From positions 62,001 through 126,000 of the forward strand of contig JDUB01000005.1 of the NCBI GenBank assembly GCA_000771265.1: a stretch of 64,000 bases of DNA, read 5' to 3'. The position numbers and the translations under genes were made by a program. The DNA comes from Bifidobacterium thermophilum DSM 20210. GTDB lineage: Bacteria > Actinomycetota > Actinomycetes > Actinomycetales > Bifidobacteriaceae. Of this stretch, positions 1-10,933 are shown piece after piece. Below the pieces are notes generated by a model. That model did no database searches and was not told the origin of the DNA. It saw nothing but the letters and a program-made list of their open reading frames with translations. Within the stretch, counting starts at the first letter, position 1. Each line of letters starts with the position of its first letter.

Positions 1-270
1 CCGACCGAAGTCAAACTCGCGATCACTGGCAACGGCAAAGCGGACAAGCTCCAAGTCGAACGTATGGTCATGCGTATCCTGAACCTGTCCGAGATGCCCA
101 CCCCGCCTGATGCCGCCGACGCGTTGGCGCAAGCGATGTGCCATGCGTTGAGGCCGGCAGGGGCGTTGCAGGGCGGCGAACGCGAGCAACATCTGACCGC
201 TGCGCAACGACAGTGGGCGGTCGCAGCGCAGCGGGCGAAACGTCGCCGCGGAGTCGACCGCGGCATGTAA
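1..270 (+). CDS. ruvC: RuvC Holliday-junction endonuclease, C-terminal part
   Basis: Last 89 codons of RuvC, the nuclease that cuts Holliday junctions after RuvAB branch migration; the start lies outside the window. The reading frame is open from base 1 and gives the conserved stretch [14 protein letters not shown], followed by the catalytic segment [14 protein letters not shown], which carries the paired aspartates of the family active site. A short basic tail ([10 protein letters not shown]) ends the protein. ruvA follows 50 bases later on the same strand, the usual ruvCAB order. Identification is firm because of both motif and context. Confidence 0.93.
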   Translation, partial: PTEVKLAITGNGKADKLQVERMVMRILNLSEMPTPPDAADALAQAMCHALRPAGALQGGEREQHLTAAQRQWAVAAQRAKRRRGVDRGM

Positions 271-320
271 GCTATCGAACAGATGTTCGATTGATGGTCA
301 CACAGTCTGAAGGAGGCAAT

Positions 321-938
321 ATGATCGCCATGCTTCATGGGCAGGTCGCAGCGGTCGGCCAGTCCGGGGTCGTGCTTGATGTCAGCGGTGTGGGCTTTGA
401 CGTCCGTATGCCGCAGACTGATCTCGCCTCATTGCACTCAGAGCAATCCGCTACCGTGTACATCTCCATGGCGGTCACCCAGGATGCCATCACGTTGTAT
501 GGATTCCTGTCGCCCGCTGAGAAAAAGATGTTCCTCCAGCTGCAAAAAGTGAGCGGTATCGGCCCGAAAGTCGCCCTTTCGCTCTTGTCCACCTTGCCTC
601 CTGACCGTCTTGCCAGGGCGGTTGCCGACGGGGATGCCACTGCGTTGGCCAAAGCACCGGGACTCGGCAAGAAGGGGGCGCAGAAAATCATCCTGGAGCT
701 TAAAGGCTCGCTTGATCTGTCCCAAGTCGAGGGTGCATCTGCCCCAGCTCAGTCGCCGGTGGACACGGGTGCCCAACAGGTCGTTGAAGGGCTTATCTCG
801 CTTGGGTGGCGTCAGCAGGATGCCTTGGATGCCGTCGAACGCGCATGCCGCGACCACGATATTGAAACTCCGATAGGCGAGAAGGACGTGCCTCGTGTGC
901 TCAAACTGGCGCTGACCGAACTTGACCGCGGGCGATAA
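321..938 (+). CDS. ruvA: Holliday junction branch migration protein RuvA
   Basis: RuvA (205 aa) binds four-way junctions and loads the RuvB motor. The start is the ATG at 321 because it follows AAGGAGG at 310-316 and gives the typical N-terminus MIAMLHGQVAAV; upstream codons in the same frame overlap ruvC and are not RuvA-like. The N-terminal OB fold covers about residues 1-65, two helix-hairpin-helix motifs follow (VSGIGPKVALSLLS and APGLGKKGAQKII), and the C-terminal RuvB-binding domain occupies about 155-205. It sits between ruvC and ruvB. Confidence 0.96.
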   Translation: MIAMLHGQVAAVGQSGVVLDVSGVGFDVRMPQTDLASLHSEQSATVYISMAVTQDAITLYGFLSPAEKKMFLQLQKVSGIGPKVALSLLSTLPPDRLARAVADGDATALAKAPGLGKKGAQKIILELKGSLDLSQVEGASAPAQSPVDTGAQQVVEGLISLGWRQQDALDAVERACRDHDIETPIGEKDVPRVLKLALTELDRGR

Positions 939-963
939 TGCATGAGAAGGGCACAGGTGAGAT

Positions 964-2028
964 ATGCGACAATCTGAAGACACGACGGTGAACAATGATG
1001 GCGCCAGGGAGGAATCCCTGCGTATGGTATCTTCGCAGCCATTGGACAGCGAGCCAGTGAGCGATGAGGAGCTGCGTCCCCATGTCCTTGAAGGGTTCAT
1101 CGGGCAGCCACGGCTCAAAGCACAATTGCAGCTGTTCCTTGACGCAGCACGCAAACGTGAGGTTCCCCCGGACCATATCCTCCTGGCGGGCCCCCCAGGG
1201 CTGGGCAAGACCACACTTGCCATGATCGTGGCCAACGAACTGGGCGTGCCGATCAGGGTGACTTCGGGGCCTGCCATCCAGCATGCGGGGGATCTCGCAT
1301 CCATTCTCAGCTCGTTGGACGCCGGAGAAGTGCTGTTCATCGACGAGATCCATCGTCTGCCTCGGCCGGCAGAGGAGCTGCTGTACATCGCCATGGAGGA
1401 TTTCCGTGTCGATGTCATGGTCGGCAAGGGGCCCGGTGCATCATCCATCCCGTTGACTTTGCCGCGCTTCACGGTGATTGGCGCCACCACAAGGGAAGGC
1501 ATGTTGCCTTCGCCGCTTCGGGCGCGTTTCGGTTTTACCGCGCATCTGGATTTCTATCCACATGAGGAGTTGGAGAAACTCATCGAGCGGTCCGCTTCGG
1601 TGCTTGGCGTGGAATTGGAAGAAGGCGCGGCGCATCAGCTATCCCTGAGATCCAGAGGGACGCCGCGTATCGCGAACCGGTTGCTGCGTCGTGTGCGCGA
1701 CTGGGCAATCGTCCATGATTTGGAAAGTGTGGACGTCGATGCGGTCACTCAGGCGCTGGCTCTGTACCAGATCGATTCCGAAGGATTGGACAGACTCGAT
1801 ATTGCCGTATTGCAGGCAATCTGCCGTAATTTCAACGGCGGACCAGTTGGCTTGAACAATCTGTCGGCGATGGTGGGTGAGGAATCGGAAACCGTGGAGA
1901 CGGTATGTGAGCCGTATCTTGTCCGCGAGGGATTCCTCGTACGCACTCCGAAAGGCCGTGTCGCAACGGCTAAGGCCTGGAGACATCTCGGCCTTGAACC
2001 CCAGGATGATGTCAACAAGCTATTCTAA
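964..2028 (+). CDS. ruvB: Holliday junction branch migration ATPase RuvB
   Basis: Hexameric AAA+ motor (up to 354 aa) that drives branch migration with RuvA. The sequence shows Walker A GPPGLGKT at residues 76-83, Walker B LFIDEIH at 124-130, a sensor region around GATTREG, and a C-terminal winged helix. It starts 25 bases after ruvA. An alternative start at 1024 (MVSSQPLDS) has a better ribosome-binding site (GGGAGGA at 1006-1013) and would remove a 20-residue non-conserved N-terminus, so the exact start is uncertain; function is not. Confidence 0.95.
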   Translation: MRQSEDTTVNNDGAREESLRMVSSQPLDSEPVSDEELRPHVLEGFIGQPRLKAQLQLFLDAARKREVPPDHILLAGPPGLGKTTLAMIVANELGVPIRVTSGPAIQHAGDLASILSSLDAGEVLFIDEIHRLPRPAEELLYIAMEDFRVDVMVGKGPGASSIPLTLPRFTVIGATTREGMLPSPLRARFGFTAHLDFYPHEELEKLIERSASVLGVELEEGAAHQLSLRSRGTPRIANRLLRRVRDWAIVHDLESVDVDAVTQALALYQIDSEGLDRLDIAVLQAICRNFNGGPVGLNNLSAMVGEESETVETVCEPYLVREGFLVRTPKGRVATAKAWRHLGLEPQDDVNKLF

Positions 2029-2072
2029 GGTTAGATATTTGGATAGCACCCCGCTAGCACGTCAGGAGTCCC

Positions 2073-2579
2073 ATGTCTCAGAATCTCGATCCTAATATGG
2101 TTATGATCGTCATCCTCATCCTGTTCATCTTCATGATGTGGATGAGTTCACGGCGTATGAAGAAGCAGCAGAAGCAGCAGCAGGAAGAATTGCGCGAGGC
2201 CATGGTCCCGGGCACTCTCGTCGTGCTTCGTGGCGGCATCATCGCCACGATTGTATCCGTGGACGAGAAGTACGAGGAAATCGTCGTGGATTCCGAAGGC
2301 TCTCGTCTGCGCTTCAAGCTCAACGCCGTCGCCGGAAAGTACGTGCGTCCGGCGTTCATCGATGACGACGAGGCCGAAGCCAATGATTTGCAGCAGGAAG
2401 ATGCCAGCAGCGAGGGGGCCGAGGGCACGTCTGTGGCGTCCGAGACTGAGGTTTCTGACACCGAGCGAACCGACGTGCAGAATGCGTCATCGGCGGATGG
2501 CACCGCTGATACAGCTGCACCGGCTGAAGCAGGTAAAGCCGATACCGAAGACAAAGCATCCGACAACGAAGCCAAATAA
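2073..2579 (+). CDS. yajC: Preprotein translocase accessory subunit YajC
   Basis: YajC (168 aa) is the small membrane partner of the SecDF-YajC complex. One N-terminal membrane span (VMIVILILFIFMMWMS, about residues 9-25) is followed by a basic stretch (RRMKKQQKQQQEEL) and the conserved core LREAMVPGTLVVLRGGIIATIVS. The last 70 residues are a long acidic, Ala/Asp/Glu-rich tail, an extension beyond the roughly 100-residue family core. Lies directly after ruvB; secD and secF are not in this window, although yajC often precedes them. Confidence 0.93.
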   Translation: MSQNLDPNMVMIVILILFIFMMWMSSRRMKKQQKQQQEELREAMVPGTLVVLRGGIIATIVSVDEKYEEIVVDSEGSRLRFKLNAVAGKYVRPAFIDDDEAEANDLQQEDASSEGAEGTSVASETEVSDTERTDVQNASSADGTADTAAPAEAGKADTEDKASDNEAK

Positions 2580-2659
2580 CCTATCATAGTCGGTTTCCGT
2601 CTCGATTTGCAGCCCGGCGAATCCGGCAACACAGCAACCAGAAAGATCAGGTCCCATCG

Positions 2660-3238
2660 ATGGCATCCGATATCCATATCAGACAACTGGAACTAGTAGG
2701 CAGGGACAAGGCCGAATACATGACCTCCCTGTTCCGTTCAGTGCTTGGATTCCCCAAGGAAGGCATCAACTTCCGTGATTTCATGCCGGTTCTCGAGGAC
2801 GCGAAAGGTCTGCAGATCCTCTTGGAAGGCCTTGAAAAGGCACTGCCGGTTCCTGCTGATTCCTTTGACTCTGTAGCAGGGCTGGAAGCCAGGGGCTTTC
2901 TGTTCGGTCCGGCGCTTGCCGCCAGACTTGGCAAGGGGTTCATCGCAGTGCGCAAGGCGGGCAAACTGCCGCCACCCGTCATCGGCGAGGATTACACCTT
3001 GGAATACGGTCAAGCCCGTGTTGAAGTGGAATCCGATGCGGTCAGCTCCGGCGAACGCGTACTGATTGTCGACGATCTCATCGCAACGGGCGGTACAGCG
3101 AAGGCGGCAGCGGACCTGATTCGCAAATGCGGCGGCACCATCGCCGGTTTCAGCTTTGTGATGCAACTCGAAGGGCTTGACGGAATCGACAGTCTCGGTC
3201 CATACCCTACGAGCACACTGGTGTCCATGCCGGCGTGA
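2660..3238 (+). CDS. apt: Adenine phosphoribosyltransferase
   Basis: Type I phosphoribosyltransferase (192 aa) that salvages adenine to AMP using PRPP in the cytoplasm. The PRPP-binding loop VLIVDDLIATGGT is present near residue 130, preceded by the family pattern FRDFMPVL (substrate side) and GLEARGFLFGPALA. Length is close to the usual 170-190 residues. It stands between yajC and sucC; the 81-base gap before it contains no obvious strong ribosome site, so an internal start near residue 21 (MTSLFRSVLGFP) is possible. Confidence 0.94.
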   Translation: MASDIHIRQLELVGRDKAEYMTSLFRSVLGFPKEGINFRDFMPVLEDAKGLQILLEGLEKALPVPADSFDSVAGLEARGFLFGPALAARLGKGFIAVRKAGKLPPPVIGEDYTLEYGQARVEVESDAVSSGERVLIVDDLIATGGTAKAAADLIRKCGGTIAGFSFVMQLEGLDGIDSLGPYPTSTLVSMPA

Positions 3239-3258
3239 CCGGATGAAGAGAGGCAGAA

Positions 3259-4461
3259 ATGGATTTATACGAGTATCAGGCTCGCCAGCTGCTTGACGAG
3301 CAAGGAATTCCCACCCCAAGCGGGATTTATGCGTCGAATGCCGACGAAGTCGCCCAGGCTGCGGATACCATCGGATATCCGTGCGTCATCAAGGCTCAGG
3401 TGAAAATCGGCCATCGCGGTCAAGCAGGCGGCGTCAAGATTGCCCATACACGCGATGAAGCTGTCGCTGCGGCGAATGCCATCTTCCCCATGGTCATCCA
3501 TGGCCATCAGGTTCGTGGCGTACTGGTCGCGGAAGCCAAGAACGTCATCCACGAATACTATGTCTCGATTTCAGTGGACCGCACCTCGCGTGATTTCGAT
3601 GTGCTCGCGACAGCGAACGGTGGCACCGAAGTCGAGGAAATCGCCAAGGCCCATCCCGAATCGGTCAAGCGCCTGCACATCAACGCGTTGGACACTTTCG
3701 ACCTCGATGCCGCGACTGAAATGGCGCGCAACATTGGGTTCTACCATGCGGACGTCGACCAAGCTGCGCGCATCCTGCTGAATATGTGGCAGTGCTTCAA
3801 GACCAACGACGCTACGCTCGTGGAAATCAACCCGCTCGCCAAAATCGGCGACCCGCAAGATGAATCAAGCAAATCGTTGTGCGCGCTCGATGCCAAGATT
3901 TCGCTCGACGACAACGCCTCGTACCGGCATGACGGTTGGAAGCGTTTCGAAGGCGCCACGCAGCTTGACCCCTACGAGCGCAAGGCGAAAGAACTCGGAC
4001 TGCACTATGTACATCTGACCGGACAGGTCGGCGTCATCGGCAATGGCGCAGGGCTCGTCATGAGTTCGCTTGATGCGGTTTCGGGAGCCGGCGAAGAACA
4101 GGGCACCGGCATCAAGCCGGCGAACTTCCTCGACATCGGCGGCGGCGCCTCAGCCGAGGTCATGCGCAACAGCTTGGAGATTGTGCTGTCTGACCCGCAA
4201 GTGCGTTCTGTCTTCGTGAACGTCTATGGCGGCATCACCTCATGCGAGCAAGTCGCCGCCGGCATTCTCGGCGCATTGCAAGCCATCGAGACCGTCAAGC
4301 CGATTGTTGTCCGATTCGATGGCAACGCTGCACAGGAAGGTCTGCGCATGCTCGCTGATGCCAATGACCCGAACCTTCATGTCTATGACACCATGGAGGA
4401 AGCAGCACAACAGGCCGCACGCATCGCTGCTGCATCGTCCAACAAGGAGGCCACGAAATGA
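3259..4461 (+). CDS. sucC: Succinyl-CoA synthetase beta subunit (ADP-forming)
   Basis: Beta subunit (400 aa) of succinyl-CoA synthetase, which interconverts succinyl-CoA and succinate with formation of a nucleoside triphosphate. The N-terminus [20 protein letters not shown] is the classic ATP-grasp beginning, and the C-terminal half carries [13 protein letters not shown] and [16 protein letters not shown] purine-rich AGAGAGG precedes the ATG at 3259. Overlaps sucD by four bases (ATGA), so the pair is translationally coupled. No 2-oxoglutarate dehydrogenase gene is seen in this window, so the reaction is probably used for succinyl-CoA supply rather than in a full cycle (inference). Confidence 0.96.
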   Translation: MDLYEYQARQLLDEQGIPTPSGIYASNADEVAQAADTIGYPCVIKAQVKIGHRGQAGGVKIAHTRDEAVAAANAIFPMVIHGHQVRGVLVAEAKNVIHEYYVSISVDRTSRDFDVLATANGGTEVEEIAKAHPESVKRLHINALDTFDLDAATEMARNIGFYHADVDQAARILLNMWQCFKTNDATLVEINPLAKIGDPQDESSKSLCALDAKISLDDNASYRHDGWKRFEGATQLDPYERKAKELGLHYVHLTGQVGVIGNGAGLVMSSLDAVSGAGEEQGTGIKPANFLDIGGGASAEVMRNSLEIVLSDPQVRSVFVNVYGGITSCEQVAAGILGALQAIETVKPIVVRFDGNAAQEGLRMLADANDPNLHVYDTMEEAAQQAARIAAASSNKEATK

Positions 4462-5381
4462 CGTTGTTCGTTGAAGATGGTGCCCCGGTCATCGTCCAGG
4501 GCATGACGGGCCATCAGGGCATGACGCATACGGCAAGAATGCTCAAGGCGGGGACGAATATCGTCGGTGGTGTCAATCCTCGCAAGGCAGGCACGACCGT
4601 CACCTATCCGAAGGCCCGTGAAGGCAAGGACGCGGTCATTCCCGTATACGCGACATGCAGCGAAGCGATCAAAGCTACCGGAGCCAAGGCGAGTGTCATC
4701 TTCGTACCTCCGCGCTTCGCCAAAGACGCTGTTGTCGAAGCGATTCAAGCCGGTATCGGCACGATCGTCGTCATCACCGAGGGCATTCCCGTTGCCGATT
4801 CCGCATACTTCGTCGAACTCGCCTTGCGCAAGGGCGTCCGTATCATCGGACCGAACTGCCCGGGCCTGATTACATTGCCGGCGACAGACGGTGCTCACGG
4901 CGTCAACCTTGGCATCATCCCCGATGGCATCGTCCACCGCGGTCCGCTCGGCCTCGTGTCGAAATCCGGTACACTCACCTACCAGCTCATGGGCGAACTC
5001 TCCGACATTGGTTTCACCGCGTGCGTAGGCGTGGGAGGCGACCCCATCGTCGGCACGACACTCCAGGAAGCGTTGGAACAGTTCGAAGCCGATGACGCCA
5101 CCAAGGGCGTCGTCATGATTGGCGAGATTGGCGGAAGCGCCGAACAGGATGCCGCCGCATGGGCCAGCAAGCACATGACCAAGCCCGTCGTCGCCTATAT
5201 CGCAGGTTTCACGGCTCCTGAAGGCAAACAGATGGGTCATGCAGGCGCCATTGTCTCCGGTGGAAAAGGCACCGCGCAAGATAAAAAGATTGCGCTGGAA
5301 GCCGTCGGGATTCCTGTCGGCAAGACACCGCGTCAGACCGCTGACCTCATGCGCAAGGCATTGCAATCCATCGCCGCATGA
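4458..5381 (+). CDS. sucD: Succinyl-CoA synthetase alpha subunit
   Basis: Alpha subunit (307 aa), which binds CoA and carries the phosphohistidine intermediate. The N-terminal Rossmann CoA-binding domain contains [13 protein letters not shown], and the second half holds [22 protein letters not shown] and the phosphohistidine segment [14 protein letters not shown]. Starts within the sucC stop codon and itself overlaps the next gene by four bases, making a tight sucC-sucD-DUF6350 run. Confidence 0.96.
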   Translation: MTLFVEDGAPVIVQGMTGHQGMTHTARMLKAGTNIVGGVNPRKAGTTVTYPKAREGKDAVIPVYATCSEAIKATGAKASVIFVPPRFAKDAVVEAIQAGIGTIVVITEGIPVADSAYFVELALRKGVRIIGPNCPGLITLPATDGAHGVNLGIIPDGIVHRGPLGLVSKSGTLTYQLMGELSDIGFTACVGVGGDPIVGTTLQEALEQFEADDATKGVVMIGEIGGSAEQDAAAWASKHMTKPVVAYIAGFTAPEGKQMGHAGAIVSGGKGTAQDKKIALEAVGIPVGKTPRQTADLMRKALQSIAA

Positions 5382-6748
5382 AAGAACGGTGCGTTTCATT
5401 CGCTAAGGGGGTCGTCTTCGCGGCGGCCTCCATGGCGTTATATGCGCTTGCGCTCTGGTTGCTGATTTCTCTGCTTCTGCTAGTCATATCCATGGAAGAG
5501 GGTACCGGCGGTCTGACTGACTATGCCTTCTCACTGACGCAAAGCATGATTCTGCTCAGCCAAGGGATTGGATTCCAGACCAGCGCAATCACCCTGAGTG
5601 TGATTCCTCTGACACTGACACTGTTGATGGTGTGGTTGCTCGCATCCATCGCGCGCAAGCGTCATCTGTCTTGGGCCGCATATTTTGGCGGGCTCATCAC
5701 ATGGATGTCCCTCAACATGGCCTTCACCTTCCATATCTCCGTGGGCCTGCTTGACAATATCGGCATCGTGGCGGTAAAAACCGGCTTTGTATTCACTGTG
5801 GCCTTCGTGCTCGGGGCGTTCCCGGTAAGCCAATCGTGGCAACGCATCAAGGCGTTCTTCGGGCAGCATGTGTCCCGTGAACTCAGGCGGGCGCTGTCGC
5901 TCGGCGTGGCACTCGGCTTGACGCTGCTGGGTATATACGTTCTGCTGGCGTGCATCGATGTGGTGGTCTGGATTGTCTACGGAGCCGATGCAGTATCCAA
6001 GATTTTTGAACTTGATGCGATGGGCGTGGGATCACGCATCATGACATCGGTATGTTCACTGGCCTGGTTGCCCAATCTGTGCATCTGGTCCCTGTCTTGG
6101 ATGTTCGGGTCTGGATTCCGCATAGGGGAGCTTGCACATTTCACGATGTGGATCGGACAGTCCACGGACCTGCCGGGTGTGCCGCTGTTCGGCATTTTCC
6201 CGCAAGCCATCGGCAATGATGGGTTGCGCTCGTTCCTCTTGTCGCTTCCGCTGATCGTATCTATCGTCTGTGCCCTCGCATTCATGTTGTCGCCGACCGG
6301 TTTCGCCATCAGAGCGCCCCGCGCCGGAGACGACCGTGCCACAGTGGTGCGCGACATCATCATGTTCGCCTATCCGCTTGGCTCATTCTGCATTTCGGGG
6401 GCGCTCGTGGCTTTGGGGTCGTCATGCATGTTCGCCTTGTCCAATGGTGCGTTGGGGGCACATCGGCTCGCGCACGTCGGCGTCGACGTCGTGGCTTCGA
6501 CACGCGCCGTAGGACATCCGACCATCGTCGGATTATTCGCCACATGGGCGGCGGTCATCGTTGCCGATGCGGCATGGTATGGATTACGCTTGTGTTGGTC
6601 GCATCTGCGCCCGGCCAAGAACAGTCAGTCAACCGGGAATACGGCTGACAGACAACCGCGGGGTGTCGCCAGCACACCTATCGTCGCAGATCATGCAACA
6701 ACAACCACCAAGGAGGAACAGGATGGCATCAACGAACAGGCCGATTAA
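5378..6748 (+). CDS. DUF6350 polytopic membrane protein (PerM-like)
   Basis: Integral membrane protein of 456 aa with about nine to ten hydrophobic spans through residue 410 (for example [18 protein letters not shown] near the N-terminus) and a hydrophilic C-terminal tail. The position between sucCD and purH, and the length, match the DUF6350 proteins of actinobacteria; mycobacterial relatives are named PerM and linked to cell division and persistence. That functional link is family knowledge, not shown here. The start overlaps the sucD stop (ATGA) and the 3' end overlaps purH by 26 bases, indicating one transcript. Confidence 0.8.
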   Translation: MKERCVSFAKGVVFAAASMALYALALWLLISLLLLVISMEEGTGGLTDYAFSLTQSMILLSQGIGFQTSAITLSVIPLTLTLLMVWLLASIARKRHLSWAAYFGGLITWMSLNMAFTFHISVGLLDNIGIVAVKTGFVFTVAFVLGAFPVSQSWQRIKAFFGQHVSRELRRALSLGVALGLTLLGIYVLLACIDVVVWIVYGADAVSKIFELDAMGVGSRIMTSVCSLAWLPNLCIWSLSWMFGSGFRIGELAHFTMWIGQSTDLPGVPLFGIFPQAIGNDGLRSFLLSLPLIVSIVCALAFMLSPTGFAIRAPRAGDDRATVVRDIIMFAYPLGSFCISGALVALGSSCMFALSNGALGAHRLAHVGVDVVASTRAVGHPTIVGLFATWAAVIVADAAWYGLRLCWSHLRPAKNSQSTGNTADRQPRGVASTPIVADHATTTTKEEQDGINEQAD

Positions 6749-8357
6749 ACGGGCCCTCGTATCCGTATTCCACAAGGAAGGCATCGACGTGCTTGCACAG
6801 GCGTTCATCGCCGCAGGCACTGAAGTCGTCTCCACCGGTTCGACCGCCAAGCGTCTCGCCGAACTTGGTGTCAACGTGACCGAGGTCAGTGAAGTCACCG
6901 GCTTCCCGGAAAGCCTTGACGGCCGTGTCAAGACCCTTGATCCTCACATTCATGCGGGCATCCTTGCCGATATGACCAACCCCGAGCATGTCAAGCAGCT
7001 GCAAACGCTGGGCATCAAGCCTTTCGACCTGGTGGTGGTCAACCTGTATCCGTTCGCGGATACCGTCCGTTCCGGTGCGAATGAGGCGGACACCATCGAG
7101 AAAATAGATATCGGCGGCCCGTCCATGGTTCGCGCAGCGGCGAAGAACAGCGCCACAGTCGCCATCATTACCGATCCCGCTGACTATGCGCTGGTGGCCA
7201 AGCGCATCGAAGACGGTCGTGGGTTCAGCCTTGAGGAGCGTCGTTGGCTCGCCGCCAAGGCTTTCGCCCACACAGCCGCCTATGACGCGACCATCAACGA
7301 GTGGACGTCCAAACAGTGGCCGAAGCCGGAAAGCATCACCGCCGACCAGTCTGCGGCGGATGACGACATTCCCAATGAGGATACCGTGTTCCCGAAGGCA
7401 TACACGCGTACGTGGGATCGCTCCCATCTGCTGCGGTATGGCGAGAACCCGCATCAGCAGGCAGCTCTCTACTTGGATCCGCTGAACCAGAACGGGTTCG
7501 CCCATGCCGAACAGCTCGGCGGCAAGCCCATGAGCTACAACAATTACGTTGACGCCGATGCTGCTTGGCGTGCCGTGTGGGATTTCGCCCCGAGCATTGC
7601 CGTCGCCGTCGTCAAGCACAACAATCCTTGCGGTCTGGCTCTCGGCAAGACCGTCGCCGAAGCCCACAAGAAGGCGCATGCCTGCGACCCGATGAGCGCT
7701 TACGGCGGTGTCATCGCCGCGAACACCACGGTGACGCTTGAAATGGCCCAGAACGTGCGGCCGATCTTCACTGAGGTCATCGTCGCCCCCGACTATGAGC
7801 CGGAAGCCCTTGAGCTGCTCAAGACCAAGAAGAAGAACCTTCGTATCCTGAAGGTCGCCGAACCTCCTCGCGCCAAGCAGCAGTACCGTCAGATCGACGG
7901 GGGACTGCTCGTGCAGACCACTGATCTTATCAACGCCCCCGGCGACAGCCCAGATGCGTGGAAGCTTGTCTCCGGCGATCCCGCGGATGCCGATACGTTG
8001 CGCGACCTCGAGTTCGCTTGGCGTGCCATTCGTTGCGTGAAGTCGAACGCCATTCTCATCGCCCATGATCAGGCGACCGTCGGCATCGGCATGGGACAGG
8101 TCAACCGTGTGGATTCCTGCCATCTCGCCGTCGAACGTGCCAATACGCTGGCTGATGGCGCCGACCGTACCACTGGCTCGGTCGCCGCTTCCGATGCGTT
8201 CTTCCCGTTCGCCGATGGCGCGGAATACCTCATCAACGCCGGTGTCAAGGCGATTGTGCAGCCCGGTGGATCCATTCGCGATGAGGAAGTTTTCGAAGCG
8301 GCTCGTAAAGCCGGCATTACCATGTACGTCACGGGAACCCGCCACTTCTTCCACTGA
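6723..8357 (+). CDS. purH: Bifunctional AICAR transformylase / IMP cyclohydrolase
   Basis: PurH (544 aa) performs the last two steps of IMP synthesis. The start at 6723 gives [20 protein letters not shown], the standard beginning of the IMP cyclohydrolase (MGS-like) domain at about residues 10-145; longer upstream readings lie inside the preceding gene. The transformylase domain follows, with [12 protein letters not shown] and the catalytic KHNNPCG. An AAGGAGGA site lies just upstream inside the DUF6350 gene. A strong hairpin terminator lies 32 bases after the stop. Confidence 0.97.
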   Translation: MASTNRPIKRALVSVFHKEGIDVLAQAFIAAGTEVVSTGSTAKRLAELGVNVTEVSEVTGFPESLDGRVKTLDPHIHAGILADMTNPEHVKQLQTLGIKPFDLVVVNLYPFADTVRSGANEADTIEKIDIGGPSMVRAAAKNSATVAIITDPADYALVAKRIEDGRGFSLEERRWLAAKAFAHTAAYDATINEWTSKQWPKPESITADQSAADDDIPNEDTVFPKAYTRTWDRSHLLRYGENPHQQAALYLDPLNQNGFAHAEQLGGKPMSYNNYVDADAAWRAVWDFAPSIAVAVVKHNNPCGLALGKTVAEAHKKAHACDPMSAYGGVIAANTTVTLEMAQNVRPIFTEVIVAPDYEPEALELLKTKKKNLRILKVAEPPRAKQQYRQIDGGLLVQTTDLINAPGDSPDAWKLVSGDPADADTLRDLEFAWRAIRCVKSNAILIAHDQATVGIGMGQVNRVDSCHLAVERANTLADGADRTTGSVAASDAFFPFADGAEYLINAGVKAIVQPGGSIRDEEVFEAARKAGITMYVTGTRHFFH

Positions 8358-8388
8358 TTCGCGGTTTTCGGCGTAACGGCCGGTTAGG

Positions 8389-8425
8389 GGCGGTGTCTGG
8401 TCTTCGGTCTGGGCGCCGCCTTTTT
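8389..8425 (+). terminator. Rho-independent terminator after purH
   Basis: GGCGGTGTC at 8389-8397 pairs with GGCGCCGCC at 8412-8420 (two G-T wobbles), followed at once by TTTTT at 8421-8425. It ends the sucCD-purH transcript. Confidence 0.75.
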
Positions 8426-8709
8426 GCATATGGATGCGACTTCCTAGTTGCGACTTCCTGGTGGTGCGGTAGCCACCATTGGTCGCGTTTCAGTGGTCGG
8501 TACTCAGCGGTGCCGTGTGTTCCAGACCGGCTGATTTCCGGTGCCGCCAATCGACTCGTACCGTGCTGCCATATTCCTCAGCGATTTCGGTATCACGTCG
8601 AAACGGACAGGTATTCTTCCCTTTGACGCGTCAAGATATCGACAACAGGACTCACCGCACACCGATTGTCAGTGTGACATCTGTTCCTAACCGCCACGAG
8701 GAGGCCATC
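8426..8709. other. Intergenic spacer between purH terminator and the DUF3017 gene
   Basis: About 280 bases with no convincing gene. Short open frames here lack ribosome-binding sites and recognisable sequence. It presumably holds the promoter of the downstream small membrane protein; I see no clear -35/-10 pair. Confidence 0.5.
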
Positions 8710-8997
8710 ATGCCGCAAGAGCATCCGTATGTGTCTGAAGCCAAAGAAGGCAAACCGGTATGTGAATGGATCGTGGCGCTGTTGGTATGTGTCAGTGGCA
8801 TCCTTGCCGCCTTCGGATATACGATGGCCGCCACAGCGTTGCTCGCTGCGACGGCCATCGTCTTGGGAACAATGCGCATCATCCTACGTGAACGCAGCCC
8901 ATGGAAGGTCCGGTCCGTGGCATTCGATGCGTCAATGTCCCTGTGTTTTGGTGTCGGAGTCTCACTGCTCGATCTGAGCATCCGCGTTATGCTCTGA
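8710..8997 (+). CDS. DUF3017 small membrane protein
   Basis: A 95-residue protein with three hydrophobic segments (WIVALLVCVSGILAAFGYTMAATALLAATAIVLGTMRIIL, then a C-terminal one ending in IRVML). The ATG at 8710 follows GAGGAGG at 8698-8704 and gives MPQEHPYVSEAKEG. Size, topology and position after purH fit the actinobacterial DUF3017 family, whose function is unknown. The last 36 bases overlap the 3' end of the aquaporin gene on the opposite strand. Confidence 0.72.
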   Translation: MPQEHPYVSEAKEGKPVCEWIVALLVCVSGILAAFGYTMAATALLAATAIVLGTMRIILRERSPWKVRSVAFDASMSLCFGVGVSLLDLSIRVML

Positions 8998-9924
8998 AGC
9001 CGCGGACGTTTCCTGCTCGGCATGCTCGGCAGCGGTTTGCGCCGCATCGTTGCCGGTCTGGGTGAGTGCATCGGTATCAGCTACATTCTGTTGCGCGGCG
9101 GTGTCATTGACAACCTGCTGCTTGGCGCTGGCATTGTCACGCAGCAACTGCGCACCGATCATGACCATCGCGACAATCGCCGCAGCGAGAATCGGGCAAA
9201 TCCAGAATACCCACAGCTGCTGCAGCGGGTTCTGAGACAGTCCGGCGTTGCGTGCGAACAGGGCGATGCCGGTGGAGCGTGCGGGGTTCATGCCGGCTCC
9301 GGTGACCGGATAGGTCATCGCGGCGCCCAGACCGTAGGCGAAACCAATGGCCGCAGCGTGCGAAACCGCCGTGGTCTCCTTGTCCATGGTCGTCACAGCG
9401 GCGGCAATCACCACAATGCTTGCGATGATTTCGACCACGACAGCCAGGGTGATGTCAAAGGAGGCGCTCACGCTGCTCAGCGTGGATGCGGAGACGGAGC
9501 CGTTGCCGAAGCCGTTGACGGCATCGGTCAGCCAGATCTTCGCGGTGAGGGTTTCGGTCGTCGGCAGGATACGCACAATCAGCGCGCCGGCGGCGATACC
9601 GCCCAGCACCTGGGCGATGATGTAGAGGATACCGTCGAGTACCTTGGTCTTGCCGGTCAGTATTGCAGCGAGGGTGATCGCCGGGTTCAGCTGTCCGCCG
9701 GACACCTTTGAGAACACCAGTGTCACCGCGGCGTACGCGATACCGGTGGCCAGGGCGATGAACGCCATATTGATGCCGAACAGGGCGGTTCCGAAAGTTG
9801 TGAAGCTGTAAATCGCGAAGAATACGATGAAGCTTCCCGCAAGTTCAGCGCCCACGCGTACCGCAAGTGGTTCCTTCGTGCATGATGCCGCGTCACTGGC
9901 GCGCTGCGATCCCGTATCAGTCAT
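8962..9924 (-). CDS. MIP-family aquaporin / glycerol facilitator
   Basis: Six-span channel of 320 aa. Two NPA motifs line the pore, GGQLNPAITLAA (residues 80-82) and GAGMNPARSTG (213-215). The start at 9924 (MTDTGSQRAS) has a weak purine-rich AGAGAAAGA upstream; an earlier in-frame methionine at 9981 would add a 19-residue leader. The C-terminal 45 residues are Ala/Gln/Glu-rich and non-conserved. It is the only minus-strand gene in the first 21 kb and converges on the DUF3017 gene. Whether it passes water, glycerol or a larger solute cannot be told by eye. Confidence 0.9.
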   Translation of the reverse strand: MTDTGSQRASDAASCTKEPLAVRVGAELAGSFIVFFAIYSFTTFGTALFGINMAFIALATGIAYAAVTLVFSKVSGGQLNPAITLAAILTGKTKVLDGILYIIAQVLGGIAAGALIVRILPTTETLTAKIWLTDAVNGFGNGSVSASTLSSVSASFDITLAVVVEIIASIVVIAAAVTTMDKETTAVSHAAAIGFAYGLGAAMTYPVTGAGMNPARSTGIALFARNAGLSQNPLQQLWVFWICPILAAAIVAMVMIGAQLLRDNASAKQQVVNDTAAQQNVADTDALTQTGNDAAQTAAEHAEQETSAASEHNADAQIEQ

Positions 9925-10159
9925 TGATTGTTCTTTCTCTAGGGGAATAGCGGACAAGGCTCCGGCCTGAAGCGCGGCCATATCCGCTGGACGTGTGACA
10001 TTCTACCAGCAGGGACGCTTTTCTGTGCCTTACGCTACAATATCTATGTCGTGTGTCTCGCAGTTCATGCCATGGCGAGTACCGTTGCGAGTGCATCACG
10101 ACACCAGATATCTATCCATGACGGCTCCGATGGCGCCGTCCGGCCACGTTGGGAGAACG

Positions 10160-10933
10160 ATGCCAAACGCATATTCTCGTGCATTGAAAGCACATGACAA
10201 TAATCAAGAAGGCATTCGCCTGCAGAAGATCCTCGCACAAGCCGGTTTCGGTTCGAGGCGCAAGTGCGAGCAGATCATCCTCGACGGTCGTGTCGAGGTT
10301 GACGGCGAATTGGTGACCGAGCTCGGCACCCGTGCCGATCCGAGCAAGCAGGAGATTCGTGTCGACGGCTCCCGCGTCCGCCTGAACCCTAATCACATCA
10401 CGCTTGCGCTTAATAAGCCGCGCAAGGTGCTCAGCACCATGGACGACCCCAAGGGGCGTTATACCTTGCGGGACATCGTCGGCGACAAGTATGAGCGCAT
10501 CTTCCATATGGGACGCCTCGATTATGACTCGGAAGGGCTCATCCTCATGACGAATGACGGTGAACTCAGCCAGCATGTCATGCATCCCAAATACGAGGTG
10601 GAGAAAACCTACATCGCCACCCTGCAGGGCAGGATCAGCGGCAATGTATGCCGGCGTCTTGTCTCTCAAGGCGTGCAGCTAGACGACGGCTGGATTCGCC
10701 TTGACCATTGCGCCATCATCGACGCCAACCATGACACGACCTTGGTAAAGGTCGTATTGCATTCGGGCAAGAACCGGATTGTCCGTCGTATTTTCGACGC
10801 GGTCGGGTTCCCCGTCAAGCGCCTGGTGCGCACGCAGATCGGCCCGATCAAGCTCGGTGATCTCAAATCAGGTTCATACCGCGTGCTGTCTCAGACTGAG
10901 GTTCGTTCACTTGCCAAGGAGGTCGGACTGTGA
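10160..10933 (+). CDS. 23S rRNA/large-subunit pseudouridine synthase (RluB/RsuA family)
   Basis: A 257-aa synthase with an N-terminal S4 RNA-binding domain ([31 protein letters not shown]) and a catalytic domain carrying the RsuA-family motif [17 protein letters not shown] with the catalytic aspartate. The ATG at 10160 follows GGGAG with suitable spacing. The stop overlaps the GTG start of the cmk-der gene by four bases, the same pairing seen in many Gram-positives (scpB-rluB-cmk-der); scpA and scpB are not upstream here. Confidence 0.92.
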   Translation: MPNAYSRALKAHDNNQEGIRLQKILAQAGFGSRRKCEQIILDGRVEVDGELVTELGTRADPSKQEIRVDGSRVRLNPNHITLALNKPRKVLSTMDDPKGRYTLRDIVGDKYERIFHMGRLDYDSEGLILMTNDGELSQHVMHPKYEVEKTYIATLQGRISGNVCRRLVSQGVQLDDGWIRLDHCAIIDANHDTTLVKVVLHSGKNRIVRRIFDAVGFPVKRLVRTQIGPIKLGDLKSGSYRVLSQTEVRSLAKEVGL